The notes below the pieces were generated by a model. It worked only from the letters and a program-made list of their open reading frames with translations, made no database searches and was not told the DNA's origin. DNA of 64,000 nucleotides, from positions 1-64,000 of the forward strand of contig CACYLU010000003.1 of NCBI GenBank assembly GCA_902775375.1. The letters are read 5' to 3'. Made by a program: the position numbers and the translations under genes. Source of the DNA: an uncultured Bacteroidales bacterium (GTDB lineage Bacteria; Bacteroidota; Bacteroidia; Bacteroidales; Bacteroidaceae). Numbering within the stretch: position 1 is the stretch's first letter; every line of letters begins with the position of its first letter. Below, piece after piece: positions 25,990 through 34,805 of this stretch.

Positions 25990-26763
25990 TTACATTGATG
26001 CCTTCATGGCATTGATGATAGCTGAAGTAAAGCCATCATGCTCTAACTGGTTAATGCCTTTGATGGTGAGACCACCAGGGGTACATACCTTGTCAATCTC
26101 CATACTTGGATGGGTATCGTTCTGAAGAATCAGTTCTGCGGCTCCTTTGACGGATTGGGCTACCATCTTCGAGGCATCTTTAGGATAAATGCCTAACTCG
26201 ATGCCTGCCTGCATGGCAGCCTGAATATATTTCAGCGCATAAGCTATACCACATGAAGTGAGCGAAGTGCACGCTGCCATTTTGCTTTCAGGCACCAGCA
26301 TCGCCAACCCCATCTCATTGAAAATGCTAAGAAGTAGTTTCTCTTGTTCGGCACTGGCATTGCATGAAGCTATGATGGTGGTGCTTTGCAGCAGACTGAT
26401 GGCGGTATTGGGGATAAGTCGGAACATGGTCATCTCTTTATGACCTGTAAACGCTGCCAGTTGCTCAAAGCTAATGCCTGCTGCCACAGACACCAACATC
26501 TGGTGGTTACTGAGCTTCATTTCTTTCAATACCTCCTCTGCCAGCCAAGGCTTTACTGCCAAGATAACCATATCAGCCTGTTGGGCTGCTTTCACATTGT
26601 CGTTGGTGGTCTTGATGGCAGGATAAGCAGCCTGCAGCGCGTCTAACTTGCCTTGAGAAGGATTAGACACTATGATGTCATTTGCTGTAATAATACTGCC
26701 TTGTGCAAGACCTTTGGCAATGGCACCACCCATGTTGCCAGCTCCGATAATTGCTACTTTCAT
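25990..26763 (-). CDS. proC: Pyrroline-5-carboxylate reductase
   Basis: 257 aa. The N-terminal KVAIIGAGNMGGAIAKGL is the NAD(P)-binding motif; the C-terminal CTPGGLTIKGINQLEHDGF is the ProC signature. It makes proline from pyrroline-5-carboxylate. Its start overlaps the stop of argD by 4 bp, so it is the last gene of the arginine operon; this position fits shared glutamate-derived chemistry. Confidence 0.95.
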   Translation of the reverse strand: MKVAIIGAGNMGGAIAKGLAQGSIITANDIIVSNPSQGKLDALQAAYPAIKTTNDNVKAAQQADMVILAVKPWLAEEVLKEMKLSNHQMLVSVAAGISFEQLAAFTGHKEMTMFRLIPNTAISLLQSTTIIASCNASAEQEKLLLSIFNEMGLAMLVPESKMAACTSLTSCGIAYALKYIQAAMQAGIELGIYPKDASKMVAQSVKGAAELILQNDTHPSMEIDKVCTPGGLTIKGINQLEHDGFTSAIINAMKASM

Positions 26764-27881
26764 AATACCTTGTTCAGTCTATTAATAAATTCTTCAGCTT
26801 CAGACATGCTTAGACAGAGTGGAGGGAGCAATCGCAATACGTTGGTGCCACTGGCACCAGTAAACACATGCTGTTCGTGCAGCAGGCGAAGACGCAGCTC
26901 CTTGATAGGCTCCTCAAACTCCAGACCTATCATAAGACCCTTTCCACGTACCTCTTTGATGCCTTTCACTTGTTTGAGTTGATTTAAAAGATAAGAACCT
27001 ACCTTGGCTGCATTCTCCACCAAGTGTTCTTGCTCGAAAACATCAATCACTGCCAGGGCTGCGCTACATGCCAAATGGTTGCCGCCAAATGTGGTGCCCA
27101 ATTGGCCATAGACGGGCTTGAACATCGGACTGATGAGTACTCCTGCCATAGGGAAGCCATTGCCAATGCCTTTGGCTACAGTAATGATGTCTGGTCGTAT
27201 GCCGCTGTATTGATGTGCAAAGAACTTACCAGTTCTTCCATAGCCACTCTGTATTTCATCTAATATTAATATGGTACCATATTTTGTGCATGCCTCACGC
27301 AGGGCCTGCAGAAAGCTATCAGTAGGAATCTTAATTCCTCCTACACCCTGAATACCTTCAATGATGACAGCACATACATCGCCTTTTGACAGCTCTCGCT
27401 GCATCGCCTCTATGTCGTTGAGAGGCAGGTAAGTGATGTGCCCATTGGCATTGATTGGTGCTATGATCTTAGGATTGTCGGTAGCCTCTACTGCCAGAGA
27501 TGTACGTCCATGAAAAGCCTTGTTGAAAGAAATTACACGAGTCCTTCCTGTATGGAAAGATGCCAGTTTCAATGCGTTTTCGTTGGCTTCGGCACCACTG
27601 TTGATAAGGAACAGGCTATAGTCGTCATATCCGCTGATTTTACCCAACCGATTGGCAAGTTGTCGTTGTAAGTCGTTGATGACTGAATTGGAGTAAAATC
27701 CCAATGTAGCCACTTGGTCACTGATACATTTTACATAATGTGGGTGAGCATGGCCAATGGAGATCACAGCATGGCCACCATAGAGGTCCAAATACTCGTT
27801 GCCTTTGTCATCCCATACGCGACAACTCTTGCCCTTTACAATGTTGACATCAAATAGCGGATATACATCGAATAGATTCAT
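26760..27881 (-). CDS. argD: Acylornithine aminotransferase
   Basis: 373 aa from MNLFDVYPLF; three further in-frame residues reach an ATG at 27890 but the later Met matches family starts. A class III PLP aminotransferase: ILDEIQSGYGRTGKFFAHQ with the PLP-contacting Asp and ITVAKGIGNGFP with the Schiff-base Lys. In Bacteroides the arginine route uses succinylated intermediates, so the substrate may be N-succinylornithine; the sequence alone does not decide. 11 bp after argC. Confidence 0.93.
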   Translation of the reverse strand: MNLFDVYPLFDVNIVKGKSCRVWDDKGNEYLDLYGGHAVISIGHAHPHYVKCISDQVATLGFYSNSVINDLQRQLANRLGKISGYDDYSLFLINSGAEANENALKLASFHTGRTRVISFNKAFHGRTSLAVEATDNPKIIAPINANGHITYLPLNDIEAMQRELSKGDVCAVIIEGIQGVGGIKIPTDSFLQALREACTKYGTILILDEIQSGYGRTGKFFAHQYSGIRPDIITVAKGIGNGFPMAGVLISPMFKPVYGQLGTTFGGNHLACSAALAVIDVFEQEHLVENAAKVGSYLLNQLKQVKGIKEVRGKGLMIGLEFEEPIKELRLRLLHEQHVFTGASGTNVLRLLPPLCLSMSEAEEFINRLNKVL

Positions 27882-27892
27882 AATCATCAATC

Positions 27893-28861
27893 TTAAAAAG
27901 CGGATGGCTTGAGTTGCAAGCCTACCTTCTCTTCTAAGTTAAACATCAAGTTCATGTTATGGACAGCTGTGCCGCTGGCTCCCTTCAATAGGTTGTCTAT
28001 ACAAGAGATAATCAGTAACTTGTCTCCATTTTTCTCTAAATGAAGCAGGCACTTGTTTGTATTTACTACCTGTTTGAGGTCTATGTTCTCACGTACCACA
28101 TGGGTAAAAGAATCGTTTTCATAATACTCGGTGTAGATGCGATATAACTCCTCTATCTCCAGTTTCGACTTCACCGTTACCATAGCAAAGATGCCACGTG
28201 GAAAATCTCCACGAACTGGGATGAAATCGATTTCGTGGTCAAAACTCTGCTGCAATTGCTTGAGCGACTGCTTGATTTCTGGGACATGCTGATGTTGGAA
28301 TGCCTTATATACACTGAGGTTGTTGTCTCTCCAACTGAAATGGCTGGTAGCTTGAGGCTTTACGCCAGCTCCCGTACTGCCTGTAATGGCTGTCACCATC
28401 ACATCGTCATTCAACATGAGATGCTTGGCAAGAGGTAACAATGCCAATTGTATGGCAGTGGCAAAACAACCAGGGTTAGCCACATGTTGGGCTGAACAAG
28501 TAGCGCGACGATTCAATTCTGGTAAACCATAAACGAAATCGTGACTCTCATCTTTCAGTCGGTAATCCATTGATAAATCAATTACTTTCAATCCTTCCGG
28601 CAACGTGTGACTCTCCAAGAAACGGCGTGTGTCGCCATGTCCCATACAGAAAAACAGTACATCGATTGTATCTAATGGTAGTTGGTCGGTAAATTTCAAA
28701 TCTGTCTCACCTAATAAGCCACCATGTACGTCAGTTATCTTGCGTCCTGCATTGCTTTGGCTGTTGATGAATACAATCTCAGCTTCAGGATGGTAAATCA
28801 ATAGTCGAATCAACTCACCAGCAGTATATCCAGCACCTCCTATAATTCCGATCTTTATCAT
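27893..28861 (-). CDS. argC: N-acyl-gamma-glutamyl-phosphate reductase
   Basis: 322 aa from MIKIGIIGGAGYTAGELIRLL, the classic ArgC N-terminus (NADP motif GGAGYTAGEL). PGCFATAIQLAL contains the catalytic Cys. An upstream in-frame extension to 28927 runs into the PspC gene and does not resemble the family, so I set the start at 28861, 4 bp after the PspC stop. Third reductive step of ornithine synthesis. Confidence 0.95.
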   Translation of the reverse strand: MIKIGIIGGAGYTAGELIRLLIYHPEAEIVFINSQSNAGRKITDVHGGLLGETDLKFTDQLPLDTIDVLFFCMGHGDTRRFLESHTLPEGLKVIDLSMDYRLKDESHDFVYGLPELNRRATCSAQHVANPGCFATAIQLALLPLAKHLMLNDDVMVTAITGSTGAGVKPQATSHFSWRDNNLSVYKAFQHQHVPEIKQSLKQLQQSFDHEIDFIPVRGDFPRGIFAMVTVKSKLEIEELYRIYTEYYENDSFTHVVRENIDLKQVVNTNKCLLHLEKNGDKLLIISCIDNLLKGASGTAVHNMNLMFNLEEKVGLQLKPSAF

Positions 28862-28865
28862 ATCT

Positions 28866-29054
28866 TTATTTTTCGTAAGGGATAACCAACCACATGATAA
28901 GGTATGCCAATAAACCAGTACCTGCAAAAATCATCAGCAGTACAAATACCAGTCGCAAAATAGTAGGGTCTAGTCCGAAATACTTTCCTAAGCCGCCACA
29001 TATGCCGGCTATCATTTTGTCAGTTTTTGATCTTCTTAATTGCTTGTCTTCCAT
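28866..29054 (-). CDS. PspC-domain membrane protein
   Basis: 62 aa. [35 protein letters not shown] is the PspC signature, then one hydrophobic segment (about 30-58). PspC domains belong to envelope-stress sensors, but short single-domain forms are widespread and unassigned. It is 10 bp after argG and 4 bp before argC, inside the arginine operon, where it has no obvious role. Confidence 0.9.
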   Translation of the reverse strand: MEDKQLRRSKTDKMIAGICGGLGKYFGLDPTILRLVFVLLMIFAGTGLLAYLIMWLVIPYEK

Positions 29055-29064
29055 ATTCAGTTAT

Positions 29065-30270
29065 TTAAAGTTCGTCTTCAAATTTATGTGATGCATAAAA
29101 AGCCCTCAGTGCAGTGGATGATACTTTGATGAAACCTTTGGCGTCTTCAGCTGTCCAACCCTTCTGCATCTCACCATACTCTCCAAATTTATTCTTTACC
29201 AAGTCATCTTTGCTATCAACACCTACAGTAGAGAACCCCAGTGGGCGAAGTTCAAGGATAGCAGTACCGTTTACATGACGTTGAGAACTGGTGAGCATGG
29301 CTTCTATGTCGCGCATTACTGGTTCCAGATACTGGCTCTCATGTAGGAACATGCCGTACCAATTGGCTACTTGGTCTTTCCAATACTGTTGCCACTTGCT
29401 CAAAGTATATTTTTCTAAGAAACGGTGGGCACCGATAATCAGCATAGGAGCAGCAGCTTCAAAGCCTACACGGCCTTTAATACCGATAATGGTATCACCC
29501 ACGTGCATGTCGCGACCAATGCCGTAGGCAGCACCAATCTCTTCCACTTTCTGGATGGCCTTGATGGGGTCATCATAAGTTACATCGTTAACGGCTTTCA
29601 ACTCGCCTTTCTCAAAAGTAAGGCGCAACTGCTCTGATCCTTCTTTGGTGCAGTGCTTCAGGTAGGCACTTTCGGGTAATCCTTGAGCTGAATCCAAAAT
29701 CTCACCACCACAGATACTGGTACCCCACAAACCTACGTTATATGAATACTTAAGTTTAGCAAAATCGGCAGGGAAGCCATTTTTGTTCAGATAGTCAATT
29801 TCATCTTGACGACTCAGAGCCATATCTCTCGTTAAGGTTATGATTTCCTTTCCAGGAGCCATCACCAGGAAAGTCATATCGAAGCGCACCTGGTCGTTAC
29901 CAGCTCCCGTTGAACCATGGGCAATGGCATCGGCTCCAATCTCATTGGCATAGCGGGCAATGGCCAAAGCCTGGAATATACGCTCAGAGCTGACAGAAAT
30001 AGGGTAGGTACCATTGCGAAGTACATTACCATAGACCATATATTTCAAGCTCTTCTCGTAATATTCACGGGTCACGTCTAAAGTGACATATTTTACTGCA
30101 CCTAACTTGTAGGCGTTTTCTTCATTTGTTTTAAGTTGCTCTTCACTAAATCCACCGGTATTGGCGCTGGCGGCATACACTTCGTATCCTTTTTCCTTGG
30201 CAAGGTACATTACGGTGAACGATGTGTCGAGTCCACCGCTGAATGCCACTACTACTTTTTTCTTGCTCAT
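29065..30270 (-). CDS. argG: Argininosuccinate synthase
   Basis: 401 aa. KKKVVVAFSGGLDTSFTVMYLAKEKG is the ATP-pyrophosphatase P-loop (SGGLDTS). HGSTGAGNDQVRFDM binds citrulline and aspartate. It condenses citrulline with aspartate to argininosuccinate. Second last step of arginine synthesis; argH and the carbamoyltransferase are not in the window. Confidence 0.95.
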   Translation of the reverse strand: MSKKKVVVAFSGGLDTSFTVMYLAKEKGYEVYAASANTGGFSEEQLKTNEENAYKLGAVKYVTLDVTREYYEKSLKYMVYGNVLRNGTYPISVSSERIFQALAIARYANEIGADAIAHGSTGAGNDQVRFDMTFLVMAPGKEIITLTRDMALSRQDEIDYLNKNGFPADFAKLKYSYNVGLWGTSICGGEILDSAQGLPESAYLKHCTKEGSEQLRLTFEKGELKAVNDVTYDDPIKAIQKVEEIGAAYGIGRDMHVGDTIIGIKGRVGFEAAAPMLIIGAHRFLEKYTLSKWQQYWKDQVANWYGMFLHESQYLEPVMRDIEAMLTSSQRHVNGTAILELRPLGFSTVGVDSKDDLVKNKFGEYGEMQKGWTAEDAKGFIKVSSTALRAFYASHKFEDEL

Positions 30271-30303
30271 ATCTTAATATACTTATTATTGTTTTATTCC
30301 TAA

Positions 30304-30873
30304 TTATACTTTATAAGGGTCTTCTGGATGATCCTTTGGGTCATACAACATGGCTGTGCAGATACAAAATCTGCGGTTCTTTTCCATCAAGATGTGATGA
30401 TTGATACAACCTTCGCAACCTTTCCAGAAAGCGTCATCATCGGTAAGTTGGGCAAAGGTTACTGGTACATAGCCTAATTCGGTATTCATTTTCATCACAG
30501 CAGCACCACTGGTGAGACTGAATATTTTAGCCCACGGCCAACGAAGACGCGCCAACTTGAAGGTTGCGTCCTTAATGCGTTTTGCAATGCCACGTCCTTG
30601 GTAATCAGGGTGCACAATTAGACCAGATGTTGCTACAAATTGCTTGTTGCCCCAACTCTCAATGTATGAAAAACCCACAAACTCATCCCCTTTCAGTGCA
30701 ATCACCGCCTTTCCTTCCTTGATCTTGGTCGCAACATAGTCGTAGGTTCGCTCGGCAATACCAGTGCCACGCACTTTGGCTGCATCCCTAATAGTATCTA
30801 ATATGGTGTTTACATAAGCTACGTGGCTGGGATCAGCCACCATCACCTCAATCTCATTATTGTCCATATTCAT
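30304..30873 (-). CDS. GNAT-family N-acetyltransferase, possible acylglutamate synthase
   Basis: 189 aa (or 187 from the ATG at 30867). The acetyl-CoA motif VHPDYQGRGIAKRIKDATFKLA near residue 90 places it in GNAT. The C-terminal half is Cys-rich (CEGCINH, FCICTAM), unusual for the family and possibly metal-binding. Lying between argR and argG, it is a good candidate for the first step, acylation of glutamate; this is inferred from context. Its start overlaps the argR 3' end. Confidence 0.8.
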   Translation of the reverse strand: MNMDNNEIEVMVADPSHVAYVNTILDTIRDAAKVRGTGIAERTYDYVATKIKEGKAVIALKGDEFVGFSYIESWGNKQFVATSGLIVHPDYQGRGIAKRIKDATFKLARLRWPWAKIFSLTSGAAVMKMNTELGYVPVTFAQLTDDDAFWKGCEGCINHHILMEKNRRFCICTAMLYDPKDHPEDPYKV

Positions 30874-31360
30874 TATAATTAATGTTATCTTGTATATTTG
30901 GGAATACGGTTTCTAACAACTCCATCACTTGGTTTTTTGTTAAGCGTCTGGAAGTGACCATCATGATGGTATCGTCACCAGCTATGGTGCCTAATACTCC
31001 CTCAGGTTTTTTATTGTCAATATCGTAAGCCATACCGCTGGCATAACCAGGGCGTGTATGTATTACAACAATGTTGGCAGCTACATCTACTGATATGAAA
31101 CCGCTGGCATTCAGCATATCGCTGGCACGTTGATTTGTCTGACGCCTATACATTACATCGTTGGGTAATACATATACATAATTACCTTCCAAATTGGCAG
31201 CTTTGGCTACTTTCAATTGCTTTAAATCTCTTGACAGGGTGGCTTGCGTAACAAAGAAACCCTCTTTTTGAAGCTCTTGCATTAATTCTTCCTGCAAGCG
31301 TATCTCCTGACTCGAGATAATCATCTTGATGGTACCTAATCTGTCTGCTTTCTTCTTCAT
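30857..31360 (-). CDS. argR: Arginine repressor
   Basis: 167 aa. N-terminal winged helix (SQEIRLQEELMQELQKEGFFVTQATLSRDLKQL; the SRDL motif is diagnostic) and a C-terminal oligomerisation and arginine-binding domain with TRPGYASGMAYDID and IAGDDTIMMV. First gene of the arginine operon; ARG-box-like palindromes cover its own promoter, so autoregulation by arginine is likely. Confidence 0.95.
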   Translation of the reverse strand: MKKKADRLGTIKMIISSQEIRLQEELMQELQKEGFFVTQATLSRDLKQLKVAKAANLEGNYVYVLPNDVMYRRQTNQRASDMLNASGFISVDVAANIVVIHTRPGYASGMAYDIDNKKPEGVLGTIAGDDTIMMVTSRRLTKNQVMELLETVFPNIQDNINYNEYGQ

Positions 31361-31361
31361 C

Positions 31362-31419
31362 TGAATAAATATTCTAAAATTTGTGCAAATATACAGTATA
31401 TTTCTGAAAGTATATTCAT
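31362..31419 (-). promoter_or_regulatory. Arginine operon promoter with ARG-box-like operators
   Basis: On the minus strand TATATTTG (31393-31386) is the -7 element; I see no clear -33 element. It lies inside a perfect 8-bp inverted repeat (31387-31403, one-base centre). GAATA-TT-TATTC (31363-31374, TGAATA half-site on the plus strand) lies downstream, and a further TATTCA half-site is at 31413-31418. These resemble ARG boxes (TGAATA...TATTCA), fitting ArgR repression. Confidence 0.65.
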
Positions 31420-31453
31420 TTTTACTATCTTTTTTTAATTCTTGCCTGTTTTT

Positions 31454-31485
31454 TTTGCAATAACGCCGTGAAAGCTTTATTTTTG
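31454..31485 (+). promoter_or_regulatory. Promoter of the GH78 gene
   Basis: TTTG (31454-31457), 20 nt, TATTTTTG (31478-31485), 25 nt before the start codon. Confidence 0.7.
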
Positions 31486-31510
31486 AACTTGACTATAAAT
31501 TGACTGATAC

Positions 31511-34270
31511 ATGAGATATTTTGTTACAATATGGATGATCGCATTTGCTTGTCTTTTCTCTTCATGTTCTCAAAAAGCAAAAGTTACGTTGATACAGCTG
31601 TGTGTGGAAAATCTTTCTAATCCAATGGGCATTGATGTACAAGTGCCAAGATTTAGCTGGATAATACAATGTGAGGCAAGTGAAGTGAGGCAAACAGGCT
31701 ATCACATATTGGTAGCATCATCTTTGGAAAACCTTCAAGATGGGGTTGGTGATTTATGGGACTCTGGTGAGGTCCCTTCTGATTCTTCTATTTATATATC
31801 CTATAAAGGCAAACCATTAGAGAGTCGTCAGCAAGTGTACTGGAAAGTGAAAGTACAAACCAATCGTGGTGCCTCTTCGTGGAGCGAACCGAATACGTGG
31901 ACAATGGGGCTGCTTCACGCTTCTGATTGGCAAGCACAATGGGTAGGTCATAGTGCATTTCCTCTTGATAAATTAAAAGGACATACAGTAGTCCCTGCTC
32001 GCTATTTACGCAAAGAATTCTCCGTTGAGAATAAAGAAGTGAAACGGGCCACCTTATATATAAGTGGACTGGGTTTGTATGAAGCATATATCAACGAACA
32101 ACGAATAGGTGAGCAGCAATTAGCACCCACTCCTACTAATTATAAGAAGAACGTTAAATATAATGTATTTGATGTTTCGGAACAGCTTTTAAGTGGTGAT
32201 AATGCTATCGGTGTGGTATTAGGTAATGGAAGATATGTGTCTATGCGAATGCCTGGAGAACCTTCTAGTAAGGATGTTGAGCATTTTGATATGCCAAAAT
32301 TGTTGCTCCAACTTGAGGTAGAATTCAAAGATGGTACTAGGCAGTTAGTATGTAGTGACGATACATGGAAATTATCTGTTGATGGGCCTATACAGGCTAA
32401 TAATGAATTTGATGGAGAAGTGTATGATGCTAATAAGGAAATGCCAGGGTGGAATAAAGCCGGTTTCAATGACTATATGTGGATGCGAGTTGAAACGATG
32501 GATAAGCCAGGTGGAGAGCTGTCATCACAGTCAAACCCCAACATCAAGGTGATGGATACACTTCAACCCGTTGCCATAAATGAGATAGAAAAAGGTGTAT
32601 ATGTGCTGGATATGGGGCAAAACATGGTGGGTTGGCTACAGATGAAGGTCAAGGGACAGAAAAATGACAGAATTACTCTTCGCTTTGCCGAATTGTTGAA
32701 CAATGATGGTACGCTCTATACAGCTAACCTGAGGTATTCAACGCCAAAGGATGAAATTATACTGAAAGATGATCAACTTTTTACTTGGCATCCTACTTTT
32801 GTCTATCATGGTTTCCGGTATGTAGAAGTAAAAGGTCTGGCCTATAAACCTTCATTGGAAGATTTCGAAGGGCAGGTACTTTATGACGAGATGGAAACCA
32901 CAGGCTCATTTGAGAGTTCCAACTCCATGCTGAATAAGATTTATGCGAATGCTTTCTGGGGAATACGTGGTAATTATAGAGGGATGCCTACCGATTGTCC
33001 CCAACGAGATGAAAGAATGGGGTGGTTTGGTGATCGCACGACTGGCTGTTATGGTGAGAGTTATGTTTTCAATAACCATAGTTTGTACGCAAAATGGTTG
33101 GATGATATTGAGGCTGAGCAGACAGAAGAGGGTAGCTTGCCAGATGTGGCACCTGCTTTCTGGGATATTCGCAGCGACAACATGACGTGGCCAGGTGTAT
33201 TTCTAACAGCTGCTAATATGCTTTATGAACGCTATGGCGATATGCAGCCAATAGTGAAACACTATCCTGCCATGAAGAAATGGATGACCTATATGAAGAA
33301 TAAATATGGAGTGGATGGCATCATAACCAAAGATACATACGGTGATTGGTGTATGCCCCCTGAACGGCCAGAGTTGATACATTCGCAAGACCCTGCCCGT
33401 ATCACGGCAGCTGGTGTTTTGTCTACTGCTTTCTACTATAACTTTTGTCTCCTTATGGCTAAGTTTGCAGCTATTCAAGATTTGGCGGATGATGAAACTT
33501 TTTATCTGGCAGAAGCTGAGACTACCAAGGAAGCTTTTAACCAAAAGTATTTCAATAAGGATGAGAATTATTATGATAACAATACTGTAACGGCCAATAT
33601 TTTGCCTCTGCGTTTTGGCATTGTGGAGGAAGCAAATCGCCAAAAGGTGTTCGATAATATATTGCGTACAACAGTCAACGACTTTGATAGTCATATAAGC
33701 ACAGGGGTGGTAGGTATCCAGCAACTCATGCGTGGGCTTACGGACTATGGCTATGGTGAATTGGCTTTGCAGATAGCTACTAATACAACCTATCCAAGTT
33801 GGGGCTATATGGTAGAGAATGGGGCTACTACCATTTGGGAATTGTGGAATGGTAATACCGCAGATCCTGCTATGAATTCTGGTAATCACGTGATGTTATT
33901 GGGAGATCTTGTCATTTGGTTGTATGACTACTTAGCTGGTATTGCTCCTGATGAACCAGGATTCAAAGTAGTGAAGATGCGCCCATACCCCATTAAAGGT
34001 CTTGACTATATCCAGGCGTCTTATAATTCAGCTTATGGTATTATCAGAAGTAGTTGGAAAAAAGAGAATGGTTTGTTTGACTGGCATATTACTATCCCAT
34101 CTAATGCAACCGCTAAAGTCTATGTGCCTTGTGGTACAGAAGGGATGGATAAGGGGTTGAAAATAAAGATACAGAATATGGGAACGCACTTTGTCGAACA
34201 ACAAAGTCAATATGCTGTCTTCTCCTTCCCTTCAGGCACCTACCATATTACAGTACCATGGGAGGAGTGA
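31511..34270 (+). CDS. Alpha-L-rhamnosidase, GH78 family, lipoprotein
   Basis: 919 aa. Signal peptide with lipobox (LFSSC). Beta-sandwich domains fill residues about 25-440 (WKVKVQTNRGASSWSEP; YEAYINEQRIGEQQLAP), then the alpha/alpha barrel with TDCPQRDERMGWFGD near residue 495; the Glu in this motif is the expected general acid. A C-terminal beta domain follows. It should remove terminal L-rhamnose from plant or bacterial glycans at the cell surface or in the periplasm. The rhamnose catabolic operon 2.6 kb away supports the assignment. Confidence 0.92.
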   Translation: MRYFVTIWMIAFACLFSSCSQKAKVTLIQLCVENLSNPMGIDVQVPRFSWIIQCEASEVRQTGYHILVASSLENLQDGVGDLWDSGEVPSDSSIYISYKGKPLESRQQVYWKVKVQTNRGASSWSEPNTWTMGLLHASDWQAQWVGHSAFPLDKLKGHTVVPARYLRKEFSVENKEVKRATLYISGLGLYEAYINEQRIGEQQLAPTPTNYKKNVKYNVFDVSEQLLSGDNAIGVVLGNGRYVSMRMPGEPSSKDVEHFDMPKLLLQLEVEFKDGTRQLVCSDDTWKLSVDGPIQANNEFDGEVYDANKEMPGWNKAGFNDYMWMRVETMDKPGGELSSQSNPNIKVMDTLQPVAINEIEKGVYVLDMGQNMVGWLQMKVKGQKNDRITLRFAELLNNDGTLYTANLRYSTPKDEIILKDDQLFTWHPTFVYHGFRYVEVKGLAYKPSLEDFEGQVLYDEMETTGSFESSNSMLNKIYANAFWGIRGNYRGMPTDCPQRDERMGWFGDRTTGCYGESYVFNNHSLYAKWLDDIEAEQTEEGSLPDVAPAFWDIRSDNMTWPGVFLTAANMLYERYGDMQPIVKHYPAMKKWMTYMKNKYGVDGIITKDTYGDWCMPPERPELIHSQDPARITAAGVLSTAFYYNFCLLMAKFAAIQDLADDETFYLAEAETTKEAFNQKYFNKDENYYDNNTVTANILPLRFGIVEEANRQKVFDNILRTTVNDFDSHISTGVVGIQQLMRGLTDYGYGELALQIATNTTYPSWGYMVENGATTIWELWNGNTADPAMNSGNHVMLLGDLVIWLYDYLAGIAPDEPGFKVVKMRPYPIKGLDYIQASYNSAYGIIRSSWKKENGLFDWHITIPSNATAKVYVPCGTEGMDKGLKIKIQNMGTHFVEQQSQYAVFSFPSGTYHITVPWEE

Positions 34271-34290
34271 AGGAGCTATATGAAAGCAAT

Positions 34291-34773
34291 TTATTTGCTG
34301 AGATTGTGATTGATGACAAATTCGATGAACTCGCGTACTGCTCCATCACCGCCTTTGTTTGAACAAACGTAATGTGCTATGTCTTTTACCTGTTGGCATG
34401 CGTCTGATGGACAGCCTATAATTCCACATTCTTTCATGCAAACAATATCAAGGATATCATCGCCTATATAGGCTACATTCTCTTTATTGCAGTCATATTT
34501 CTTCATGAGGTCTTTCAGCGTGTTCAATTTGTCATGCTTACCTTGATAGAGTTCTGTTATATCTAGTTCTTTCGCTCTGTTTTCCACGATTTTAGATGTT
34601 CTGCCTGTAATGATAGCAGGAATGATACCATGCAGTGGCAACATCTCCTTAACACCATATCCGTCTCGAATGTTGAATGACTTAAATAATTCACCATCTG
34701 GGCCAATGTTTATCTTACCATCAGTCATTGTGCCGTCAACATCCATTACCAAAAGTTTGATTTTGTCTTTCAT
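34291..34773 (-). CDS. kdsC: KdsC-like HAD phosphatase
   Basis: 160 aa. LLVMDVDGTMTDGKI is HAD motif I with both Asp residues; ITGRTS is motif II; YIGDDILDIVCM is motif IV. The size without a cap fits the KdsC/YrbI subfamily, which removes phosphate from KDO-8-phosphate in LPS core synthesis. Homologues acting on other nonulosonates exist, so the substrate is probable. 32 bp after the neighbouring transferase gene on the same strand. Confidence 0.85.
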   Translation of the reverse strand: MKDKIKLLVMDVDGTMTDGKINIGPDGELFKSFNIRDGYGVKEMLPLHGIIPAIITGRTSKIVENRAKELDITELYQGKHDKLNTLKDLMKKYDCNKENVAYIGDDILDIVCMKECGIIGCPSDACQQVKDIAHYVCSNKGGDGAVREFIEFVINHNLSK

Positions 34774-34805
34774 ATTTTAACAATTATAGTGTTCTATCAT
34801 TCTTT

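Noticed and set aside
30857..30873. Frameshift between argR and the GNAT gene because of their overlap
   Set aside because: Both proteins are complete, and short overlaps are normal within this tight operon.
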